A stretch of DNA of 64,000 bases from Bacteroidota bacterium. Its GTDB lineage: Bacteria > Bacteroidota > JABWAT01. The stretch covers positions 310,001-374,000 of the forward strand of contig JAIUNL010000001.1 of assembly GCA_020161835.1 (NCBI GenBank). Direction: 5' to 3'. The position numbers and the translations under genes are program-made. The notes beneath the pieces are model-generated. The model worked only from the letters and a program-made list of their open reading frames with translations, was not told the origin of the DNA and did not search any database. Below are positions 18,440 through 27,200 of the stretch, in pieces. Position 1 is the first letter of the stretch; the number at the start of each line of letters is the position of its first letter.

Positions 18440-20041
18440 ATGCCAAATCTCACAACCCGGGAATCCTGGGGAACCCGGCTGGGACTGATTTTTGCTGTTG
18501 CCGGTAATGCCATCGGACTCGGAAATTTTCTTCGTTTCCCGGTTCAGGCTGCTGAAAACGGCGGCGGATCTTTCATGATCCCCTACATTATCGCCTTTAT
18601 TCTCATCGGTATTCCGCTCATGTGGATGGAATGGGCCATCGGCCGTTTTGGCGGTAAGCATGGCCACGGTTCAACTCCCGGCATTTTCTCCAAATTATGG
18701 AATCACCCGATTTCAAAATACCTCGGCGTTCTGGGTTTGATTATCCCGTTTATTGTACTTGTCTATTACGTTTTCATTGAATCCTGGACGTTTGCCTATT
18801 CAATTTTCAGTCTTACCGGCACCTTTCAGGATTACATGAATGTACATAAGGGTGAAGGTTCTTCTGAGCTTCTGCTCATGAAAAACTTTCTTCTCGGTTA
18901 TACCGGTGTTGAAAGTCAATCTTTTTTCTCCGGCCTGACAATGGCCTGGACTTTCCTTGGTATTACCCTAATTGCCAATGCCTGGATTTTATACAAGGGT
19001 CTCTCCGGCGGAATTGAATGGTTCGCCAAGTGGGCGCTTCCTTTGCTTTTCTTCTTTGCCATCATTCTGGTTATCAGAATTTTTACTCTTGATGCAATTC
19101 CCGGAAGTAATGGTACCGTTTGGCAGGGATTGGGTTACATCTGGAATCCGGATCTCACTCGTTTGTGGGATGTGGATGTCTGGCTTGCCGCTGCAGGACA
19201 AATTTTCTTTACTTTGTCACTCGGAATGGGTTCCATCCATGCTTATGCTTCCTACCTGAAGCCTAAAGATGACATTGCTTTATCTGGCCTTGCAACCGGA
19301 ATCACAAACGAATTCGCTGAAATTGTCCTTGGAAGCTGTATTGCCATCCCCGTTGCTGTGTTGTTCTTTGGTTTAAGTGAAACCATCACCATTGCTCAGG
19401 GCGGATCATTTAATCTGGGATTTGTTTCCATGTCGGTGATTTTCAATCACATCGCTTACGGACAGTTTTTCGGTTTCATTTGGTTTTTCCTTCTTTTCTT
19501 TGCAGGAATTACCTCATCCGTTGCGATGGGTCTGCCTATTGTGACTTTCCTGAAAGATGAGTTTCAGTTTAATCACAAAAAAGCTGTTTCCGTCCTGATC
19601 GGGTTGACGGTTGCCTGTGTGATTCCTGTGGTTCTGTTTAACAAGTTCGGGTACCTTGATGAACTTGATTTCTGGGCCGGAACCTTTATGCTGGTTCTGT
19701 TCGGTGCCGTTGAAACGATTCTGTTCGTCTGGGTTTTCGGAATGGACAAAGCCTGGGCTGAAATCAATGAAGGTTCCGATATTAAAATCCCCAGGATTTT
19801 CTATTTTATTATGAAATATGTAACCCCAACGTTTCTGATTCTGCTCCTTGGTGCCTGGTTCTTTAATTCAGCCTGGGATATTCTCATTTACAACAAGAGT
19901 GCAGGTGGCGGAAACGTGGTCGGCGAAAATATTCCGTACATCACTGCTGCCCGGGTGTTTATCTTCGGGTTTATTGTTCTCTTCTGTTCTCTGGTCTATG
20001 TGGCCTGGAAACGATATGGCAAGAAAGAGGTGAAATCATGA
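18440..20041 (+). CDS. Sodium-dependent transporter, NSS/SNF family
   Basis: A 533-residue inner-membrane protein with about twelve membrane helices. Helix 1 carries the family signature AGNAIGLGNFLRFP, where the unwound centre binds sodium and substrate, followed by ENGGGSFMIPY. These are Na+-coupled amino-acid or amine symporters with the LeuT fold. The large size and the small subunit encoded directly downstream match the MetP/MetS-type methionine-alanine importers, so an amino acid is the likely substrate; this is inference. AAGGAG lies seven bases before the ATG. The stop overlaps the next start (ATGA). The three genes end at a strong terminator at 20598-20627. Confidence 0.9.
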   Translation: MPNLTTRESWGTRLGLIFAVAGNAIGLGNFLRFPVQAAENGGGSFMIPYIIAFILIGIPLMWMEWAIGRFGGKHGHGSTPGIFSKLWNHPISKYLGVLGLIIPFIVLVYYVFIESWTFAYSIFSLTGTFQDYMNVHKGEGSSELLLMKNFLLGYTGVESQSFFSGLTMAWTFLGITLIANAWILYKGLSGGIEWFAKWALPLLFFFAIILVIRIFTLDAIPGSNGTVWQGLGYIWNPDLTRLWDVDVWLAAAGQIFFTLSLGMGSIHAYASYLKPKDDIALSGLATGITNEFAEIVLGSCIAIPVAVLFFGLSETITIAQGGSFNLGFVSMSVIFNHIAYGQFFGFIWFFLLFFAGITSSVAMGLPIVTFLKDEFQFNHKKAVSVLIGLTVACVIPVVLFNKFGYLDELDFWAGTFMLVLFGAVETILFVWVFGMDKAWAEINEGSDIKIPRIFYFIMKYVTPTFLILLLGAWFFNSAWDILIYNKSAGGGNVVGENIPYITAARVFIFGFIVLFCSLVYVAWKRYGKKEVKS

Positions 20042-20193
20042 TGGCTTTATTAACCTTATTGCTTCAACAAGGTGCTGAAGGACTCAGCACCGGCGGACTT
20101 ATTTTCCTTTCGGTTTGCTGGGGATTGTGTCTGATTGTGATGATTGGATCGTTCAGGCGGATCATGAAAATCGGAAACAAGATTAAAGAATAA
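20038..20193 (+). CDS. metS: MetS-like small subunit of the NSS transporter
   Basis: A 51-residue protein with one membrane helix: GLSTGGLIFLSVCWGLCLIV, then a basic end (RRIMKIGNKIKE). Small proteins of this size and shape are encoded next to NSS-family transporters in many bacteria (MetS / methionine-alanine importer small subunit) and are needed for transport in the characterised Corynebacterium system. Start ATG 20038 overlaps the transporter stop as ATGA and is preceded by AGAGGTG; a second ATG follows at once at 20041. Position and topology support the call. The gene is easily missed because of its length. Confidence 0.75.
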   Translation: MMALLTLLLQQGAEGLSTGGLIFLSVCWGLCLIVMIGSFRRIMKIGNKIKE

Positions 20194-20204
20194 ACTGACC
20201 CAAA

Positions 20205-20588
20205 ATGAACTCGTTAATTTCTGTAAAGTGGATATTCCGGATTGCCGGAATTTACGGACTTCTGGTTCTCATTCCCATGTATTTCATGGAAACCCAGACC
20301 GGAATTGATTCACCGCCTGCAATCAACCATCCGGAATATTATTACGGATTTATTGGTACAGCCGTTGCCTGGCAGTTTGTCTTTCTTTTGATTGCAACCG
20401 ATCCGGTAAAATACTGGCTGATAATTCTGGCTGCCTGGGTGGAAAAGTTCTCATTCGGGATTGCCGGTCTCGTTCTGTTTTCACAGGGAAGGATGCCGGA
20501 TCCGATTTTTGCCGGAAGCCTGATTGATCTTTTTCTCGGGTGTTGTTTTGTCTGGGCCTGGTTCAAAATAAAAAAATCACTTGCCTGA
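20205..20588 (+). CDS. Hypothetical four-helix membrane protein
   Basis: A 127-residue protein with about four hydrophobic helices (about 8-27, 47-65, 68-90 and 100-122) and a short basic C-terminus. I recognise no family motif; ATDPVKYW and the Trp/Phe-rich helices are reminiscent of small uncharacterised DoxX-like or YphA-like membrane proteins, but I would not assign one. It starts 11 bases after the MetS-like gene and ends just before a strong terminator, so it belongs to the transporter transcription unit. Its role is unknown. No clear ribosome-binding site is visible. Confidence 0.6.
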   Translation: MNSLISVKWIFRIAGIYGLLVLIPMYFMETQTGIDSPPAINHPEYYYGFIGTAVAWQFVFLLIATDPVKYWLIILAAWVEKFSFGIAGLVLFSQGRMPDPIFAGSLIDLFLGCCFVWAWFKIKKSLA

Positions 20589-20597
20589 TGTAAATGT

Positions 20598-20627
20598 AAA
20601 AGGGCGACCCGAAAGGTCGCCCTTTTT
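20598..20627 (+). terminator. Rho-independent terminator of the NSS transporter operon
   Basis: A perfect 12-base-pair stem, AAAAGGGCGACC / GGTCGCCCTTTT, with loop CGAAA and a closing T-run. It lies ten bases after the last stop codon of the operon. Confidence 0.93.
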
Positions 20628-20754
20628 GTTGAGGCAAAAACAGTTCTCCCGCGGATATCGCAGATTTTCACGGATGGAAAGGGGGAAATTCACCCTAATT
20701 GTTGTAAATAATAGAGTTACCACCGTTCCATTTCGATTTCGGATTTATTTTTAG

Positions 20755-23700
20755 TCACTTCAGATAGGTTACTTTATATGTTTTGGAAGAATGATCTGGT
20801 AAACTGATTTTGAAAAAATAAAGTCCTGATGCCCACGTCGGATCAAAATCAACCGGAAGTATCACTGCCTGGGTTTTAATTTCATGTTTAATACTGGCAA
20901 CCTGCTGCCCAAGGATATTATAAATCAAAATGGATGCCGATCCCTCCGGTGGGTTTTTCACCCTGATGAATACCCTTGAATTGGTTGGATTCGGCCACGG
21001 ATAAAAGAATTGTACCTCATTTCCGGAAGTATCTGAAAGGATTTCCCTGAAATTTTGGCTGTGAAGAACTCCAATCAAATCATAAGTTGTCGTCCAGTCA
21101 GAAGCTTTGATTGTCAGGTTAAAATCTGCAGGTGAAAAGTTCGCGTTTTCCCAGATAATATCAATTTTTTCGTTTTCCTTAAAGTTGGTATAGTTGCTGA
21201 TCAAGGGTAACGGAGTTCTGTCGGAAGATGAAAAAAAGGCAGGTTTATATTTTACAAGTGAAAGACTTTTTGATAGCCTAAGAAGTAAGGTATCCCGTTT
21301 TTGAGTAAGTAGTTCCGGGTTGTTTTGAAACCAAAGATTAAGCGGAAAGGCTGGAGTGGTGATGGTTGATGGTTTATCACGTAAATACTCCAACCGGATT
21401 TTGGATTCGGTAATGAAGGGATGCTGTGTTTCAACCCAAAGTTTCATGATATTATTTTTCACTTCTTCACCTGGCTGAATAACATGATGTTTCCCTTCAG
21501 TATCCGTAGCGAATATTGAAACCGGGTTTGGATTTATAAAGGTTTCAATTGCCGAACCTGAAAAACCCACAGGATCAAACGTTGGTGTTTTGATTGCAAG
21601 TCGTTTAACATATCCGGATCCGCTCCATATTTCCATAACCTCGGGGTAAAAGGATGGAATAACCGGCTCATTTAATCCAGGCAAATTTGAATTTGGAAAG
21701 TGGTTTTCCCAGGTGTCAAATAAAAACGCCTTACTGATGGTTGTTATTGACTGAGGTCCCAGAATATTGGATTTAATTGGGTAAAGCTGTCTTGAAAACG
21801 CAAATAAATAGTCCTCCGGATTTGATAAATCATGTTGGTAGAAAATGACCCTGTGTTGTTTGTTTGCTGTTAATTTACTGCCGGCCGCAAGAATATAACC
21901 AAAACCTGAAATACCCAGCCCCAGAACCATATTGCCAGTCTTGAGATTACCGTCCTTTTCAGGAACATTAAGGGTTCTGTCAATTTTTAAATCCGTTGGT
22001 TTAAAAAGATTTTTTCCATCACTAAGGTTTTGGGTTGTTTGAGCAACAAGACCAATTTTTACCAGGGAATCTGTTTCATATGCAATTATTCCCTGATATC
22101 TAAGGCTTACCTGCCCCATGTTTTTTGTGTATAAGGTTACCGTTTTTCCCGGATTTCTGTTAAAATCTGTTTTATAGTGTCCCCATATCCACCTTGTTTT
22201 CTGTTTCATTTGTATTTGTAACCCATAAAAGGAATCAGCCTCATGAAAGTCAGGTGAATTTTGTCCCAGCTCAATTTCGGTTTCAACTTTTCTTCCGGTC
22301 ATTAATTCTGATACCCGGTAATGGGGAATTTCAAAAGAGGAACTTGATGACTCAAATTTATTCCCGTAGCCTGAACCATAATACATCCAGATTGAATCTG
22401 CATCAGTAATATAACGTGGATATCCTCTTTCATAGGTAAATTTTACGTTTGTTGGATAAGGTTGCAAAATCCAGGGTATCGTTTCCTTGCCATAAAATTC
22501 AAAATAGGATCCATGGATGGCATAATTCTCAAAATCCTGGTAATCAGTGTAAAATTTAACAATCCGGTTCAAGTCATTGCTAATAAAAAGAGGATATCCA
22601 GGATATATCGGAAAAAATACAGATCCGGCAGTTTCTTTCTGATTGATATAAAAAGTAACAACGCCCGCAAGGCTTTCATAACTAAACGGAGAATCACCCG
22701 GTTTAAAAGTAAATGTTAGCGTGACCTGAATACTGTCTCCGGCATTCAGTCTAAATGTGGACGGTTCAACAATAAACCCAGCTTCAATCTCATTCCGGTT
22801 CGTATTGACGGTATAATTTTTATCTGATTTATTTTTCAGGATGACGTGGCGGATTGCCGTTGGTTGTTCGGGATTAATAATGACCAGCCGATCATCGGGA
22901 TAACTGATTTCCAATGGTGTTTGGCTATAAACTTGATAACTCCAGATCAATTCCGGATAACGATAGTTCAGATAATCATAAGAGCCTAAGCCGGTAATAC
23001 AAGATGAAAAATGATTCAATTTTTTGTTTAACTGAATAATTCCATCGGTTTCAAGTATATCAGCAATTATCCTGAGAAAGTGAACAGGCAAAATATAAGT
23101 TGAAATACCAGGATAAGAAATTATCAGACTATCAATATGTGAATTGGATACAACCCAGACACCAAACTGGAAATTAGTTGAAGTAAAGTCAGATGAAATG
23201 CCCCAATACAAGGCACGGTCTGTAAATCCTCCGACAGCTCCCGGCTTTGGCATTTTATTTAACTCTGGCATCACCCAGGCCATTTCCCGGTAAGAATTAA
23301 TCAGGTCATAAATGACAAGACCTTTTTCCGCAGCGGCTTGTAAGAGTGCCTCTGATTCTTCATTGTGATCAATAATTTCATAATTCTGAATAAATAGTAC
23401 ATCAAGATGGTCGTCGGTTGAACCATCAGAATCTGGATCCAATGCAGCATTCAGAAGGTTTTTTAATGTACTTGTTCTCAAATTAAGATATCCGTGTGTA
23501 TAAACCGGAAAAAGGGTCAGATCAAGGTCTTCATAGAGTCCCTTTCGATTCCCAATTGTTCCGTTAAGATATCTGAGTTGTTCCCGCTCATATTCAAGAA
23601 CCCAATTAACATGGTCATAATGCAATGGCCCCGCTAAACCCTGAACCATATTCGTGTACAATGTTTTTCCCGTAACCGGATCTGTTAAATAGGGGTGATT

Positions 23701-23997
23701 AGGATCATCCAGAAAACAGGTCATACCAATTTTTAATGATGTTCTTTTGGTTGGGGGTATAGGTACCTGCTCCCATTCATCAGACTGTTTTTTTTGAAAA
23801 GTCTGATCCGGCTGATTATCAGGGAACTGCAGCAAGTCCTGATTTTCTACTTTTATTTCCGTGCGGTTTCTTGCAGAAACAAGAGTTTTCTCAGGTTTTT
23901 TACTTGTTTCAGGGTTATTATCAGGGGAAATTACAGGCTTGGGATTCGAAAAGATGTTGACTTGAAGTACAAGCAAAGTAACGATTGGAAAAAACAT
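20755..23997 (-). CDS. Large secreted protein of unknown function with Por/T9SS-type sorting domain
   Basis: A 1080-residue protein. Residues 1-18 are a signal sequence. About 85-370 looks like an alpha/beta domain that I cannot assign with confidence; its order of segments weakly recalls a subtilase fold, without clear Asp/His motifs. About 375-470 is a beta domain (FIVEPSTFRLNAGDSIQVTLTF) of the ASH/immunoglobulin-like type. The remainder is beta-rich, and the last 85 residues (FFYPWPNPTNSRVF to the end) form a C-terminal Por secretion sorting domain, with SGLYFFKIS as in such domains. It is probably exported across the outer membrane. It stands alone on the minus strand. Function unknown. 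Confidence 0.72.
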   Translation of the reverse strand: MFFPIVTLLVLQVNIFSNPKPVISPDNNPETSKKPEKTLVSARNRTEIKVENQDLLQFPDNQPDQTFQKKQSDEWEQVPIPPTKRTSLKIGMTCFLDDPNHPYLTDPVTGKTLYTNMVQGLAGPLHYDHVNWVLEYEREQLRYLNGTIGNRKGLYEDLDLTLFPVYTHGYLNLRTSTLKNLLNAALDPDSDGSTDDHLDVLFIQNYEIIDHNEESEALLQAAAEKGLVIYDLINSYREMAWVMPELNKMPKPGAVGGFTDRALYWGISSDFTSTNFQFGVWVVSNSHIDSLIISYPGISTYILPVHFLRIIADILETDGIIQLNKKLNHFSSCITGLGSYDYLNYRYPELIWSYQVYSQTPLEISYPDDRLVIINPEQPTAIRHVILKNKSDKNYTVNTNRNEIEAGFIVEPSTFRLNAGDSIQVTLTFTFKPGDSPFSYESLAGVVTFYINQKETAGSVFFPIYPGYPLFISNDLNRIVKFYTDYQDFENYAIHGSYFEFYGKETIPWILQPYPTNVKFTYERGYPRYITDADSIWMYYGSGYGNKFESSSSSFEIPHYRVSELMTGRKVETEIELGQNSPDFHEADSFYGLQIQMKQKTRWIWGHYKTDFNRNPGKTVTLYTKNMGQVSLRYQGIIAYETDSLVKIGLVAQTTQNLSDGKNLFKPTDLKIDRTLNVPEKDGNLKTGNMVLGLGISGFGYILAAGSKLTANKQHRVIFYQHDLSNPEDYLFAFSRQLYPIKSNILGPQSITTISKAFLFDTWENHFPNSNLPGLNEPVIPSFYPEVMEIWSGSGYVKRLAIKTPTFDPVGFSGSAIETFINPNPVSIFATDTEGKHHVIQPGEEVKNNIMKLWVETQHPFITESKIRLEYLRDKPSTITTPAFPLNLWFQNNPELLTQKRDTLLLRLSKSLSLVKYKPAFFSSSDRTPLPLISNYTNFKENEKIDIIWENANFSPADFNLTIKASDWTTTYDLIGVLHSQNFREILSDTSGNEVQFFYPWPNPTNSRVFIRVKNPPEGSASILIYNILGQQVASIKHEIKTQAVILPVDFDPTWASGLYFFKISLPDHSSKTYKVTYLK

Positions 23998-24285
23998 ACG
24001 GGTCTCATGTTTGGTAATTAAAATAATTTAGATAGTTTAATCTAAATGATCAATTATTTTTAACCAAAAAGAGAAGGTACGGTTTTTTTACCTTATGGGA
24101 TTATTCTTTTATCCATATCCATTTAAAAGCGAAATTGAATCTGTTTAAAGAAGTTGTGACTCAAAACCTGCCCCAACTTCTCTTTTTCTTTATATCTTAA
24201 ACCCCCGATCCCGCCAGCAGGATCGGGGGTTTACTCGACGTGTAACTTACCACTTGTAACTTGTAACTGATTTGCTCCCCGCTCC
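23998..24285. other. Intergenic region between gltB and the large secreted protein gene
   Basis: A 288-base gap. It contains a small inverted repeat (TTTAGAT-AGTTTA-ATCTAAA) close to the start of the secreted-protein gene, a terminator-like hairpin at 24199-24232, and a reverse copy of the AAGTTACAAGT quasi-repeat at about 24238-24270. No gene is visible. The promoter for the secreted protein should lie here, but I could not find a convincing one. Confidence 0.5.
24199..24232 (-). terminator. Terminator-like hairpin after gltB
   Basis: A 13-base-pair stem, AAACCCCCGATCC / GGATCGGGGGTTT, with an eight-base loop (CGCCAGCA). It lies 54 bases beyond the gltB stop. The T-run beyond the stem is short on both strands, so termination relies on the stem's own AAA/TTT ends. 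Confidence 0.6.
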
Positions 24286-27200
24286 TCAGTGTTTATGCGG
24301 TTCTGCAGCAGTTTCCGGTTTTGTGACAACCTGCGTCATCGGCAGGGCAGCAACAAACAGACTTTTCAGTTGTTTCAGATCTTCGCCGATTTTATCGGCT
24401 TCGATAAGTTGTTCCGCCATGCCGGTTCCTCTGAGTTCTGCCTGATAATCGGTCAGTAGATCGGTAACTGCAGATTCATCGGTTTCATCCAGTTCACGGA
24501 AGGCAATTTTCGCATTTGAAGCCAAACGAAGTTTGAGCGTATCGACCGTTAATCCGAGTTCCGGGTACAACCTGAAGTAAATCGTACCGCCGGTCATGCC
24601 TGAACACATCCACGGACCCGGATCACCCAAAACGACAATTTTTCCGCTGGTCATGTATTCGAAAGCAAATCCTTTCAGAGCTGCTTTTTCGAGAATCATG
24701 AGCGGATCAGCCATGTCATATTTTTCGGTAATTCGTTTACCAAAAACCACATCCGCACCCGAAAGCCGGATGCACGTACGGGAATCGGCATAACCCTGAA
24801 CAAAAAACCGTCCGCCCTGTGCACCGTACGCAAAACATTTCCCGACTGAACCGTCAAGTGATTTTCCGTTGTGATTCATGCCCTTCAGAACCGACATTTT
24901 TCCGCCGGAAGCTCCTTTTGCAGAACCATCCTGAACACCACCCTGAATCCGGATGTGAAGCTGGGGCGTAATGAATGATCCCAGTCCGTTACCCGGAATA
25001 GATCCACCGGTCAGATCCAGGAAGATTTCTCCGTTGAACGGAGTTCCCTTGAGCGCCAGTCTTGCCAGTTCGCCGGCTGTTGCCGCACCAAAGGCACGGT
25101 CAGTGTTGGCAATCCGGTCATCACGGTATAGAATTTTGTCGTGACCTTTTTCGATGGAAAGAAGCAGCGTTTCCCCAATCATTTTCGACAAACCGGTTTT
25201 GGGTTTCTGAACCATAAACCAGTCTTCATCCGCTGATGCACCCGAAACCGGACCCAATGAAGGTAATGTCATCGGTTTCAGATCAATTTTGTCAAAAGCA
25301 CGGCTTTGTTTCAGAACATGATTTTGTCCGACCAGATCCTGCAGCGTTGAAAATCCGAGTGCAGCAGCCTGTTTCGCCAGTGATTCTTTCATGGTTCTGA
25401 GCAGATGCGAAAGGTGTTCAACGGCATGTTCGTAATTCCGGGGTTCGTAGGTCTCGAGTCCGGCTGCAAAGGCAGCTTCTTTCGTTGGGAAGTGAGCCGT
25501 AATTCCGGTGTGACAGGTTCCCAGATTACAATCCCGGCAAATGGTACAGCCGATGGCAACCATGGCCATCGTTCCCATGCCGACCCGGTTGGCGCCGAGA
25601 GCCATGAGTTTCAGAATATCGTCAGTAGATTTAACCCCGCCATCCGCCCAGACTTCCACTTTTGACCGGAGTCCTGCAGAAACCAACGCCTGATGACTTT
25701 CAAAAACGGCAAGCTCCGTCGGGAAGCCCACATATTTCAGAGAATGACGCCGTGCCGCACCGGTTCCGCCATCAAATCCAGATATCGCAATAATATCGGC
25801 TGAAGCTTTGGCAACTCCGGTCGCAATCGGACCAATATTCGGGATTGCCGGAATTTTCACCGAAATGAGTGCAAACGGATTCACCGTTTTCAGTTCTTCG
25901 ATCAGCTGAGCCAGATCCTCAATGGAGTAAATATCGTGGTTGTTACTTGGTGAAATCAGATCAACGCCGGTTTTGGTGTGCCGGGCTTCGGCAATTTTTG
26001 CGGTAACTTTAAAGCCGGGAAGATGTCCGCCCTCACCGGGTTTTGCACCCTGACCAACTTTAATTTCGATAAAACGGGCAGAATTCAGCAGGGTTGCATT
26101 CACGCCAAACCGTCCGGAAGCGACTTGCTGTCCACGGTTTCTGAAATATTTTCCCATGATTTCAGGAAGTTCGCCACCTTCACCATTCATACAAATCAGA
26201 TTTTCCCGGGCAGCACCTTCAGCGTAGGTTTTGTACGAAATTTCACCCTGAGATCCGAATGACATCGCCGACACATAAAACGGACCGTCATATCCATCAA
26301 TGGAAATATCACAACTCTCAACAGGAGCTTTTCCGGTTTCGATATCAAACAGGTGACGGATGGAAACGGGAGTTTTCTCCGTCACTTTCCGAAGTTTATC
26401 CAGATAATCAGAATACGTCATCCGGCCCTGAGCCACTTCTGCGATGGATTTCCACACCTTCGGGTACAGATGGGCATCTGGTTTCAGACGTAGCAGATCT
26501 TTGGATAATGCTTCTTTTCTCTTTGATAAAAGACCGACCAGTTCTGCAAATCCAAACCCGATTTTTTCGTCACCCAAAGCATTGGTAATGCCAATGGCGT
26601 TCGCCAGATCAGCTTTCAGTCCGATGGCAGCAAAGAGAGGTGCATATCCGCTGAGATCATGAATTCCCAAAGTTGAAATCACTTTTTCAATTCCGGAATT
26701 CAGGGCTGCAACGAGGGAAGCAATTTTCTTTTCTGAATTTTCTTTGTTTTCAAGTGCACGTTCAAAAACGAGGTAAGGAACCAGGGCATCGGCACCCAGA
26801 CCAAGTGCAATAATGCAGTCGTGAGTATTTCTGAGCTGTCCGGACACAAGAATAATCGAGGTTTCAAGCCGGAGACAACGTCCGCGAACGCCATATTTTT
26901 CATCCAACGCCCGATTCAGTCTGGCAAGAAACACAAACGGATCCATGGCGTAGGTAGGTGAATCAGTAAAACCACGGTCGTCCAGAACAATCAGTGATCC
27001 CGATGAAGTTGAAATGGAATTGGTGATCAGCTCAACTTTTTTGTGGTAGTCTTCATCACCGGGGAATTCATTTTCCGCCAGTAAAGAGACCGGGAGAATA
27101 TCCATGTGCGGTTCTGCCTGATGCAGAATATCGGTCAAAGTCAGCGCCGGTGAATGGGCGTGAATCCACTCATCATTCAGCGAACCGGCAACCAGAACAG

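Noticed and set aside
20649..20675. CCGCGGATATCGCAGATTTTCACGGAT stretch as a further repeat family
   Set aside because: It resembles widespread cgcagatt/cacggatt intergenic words, but only one copy is visible here, so it is not listed as a repeat.
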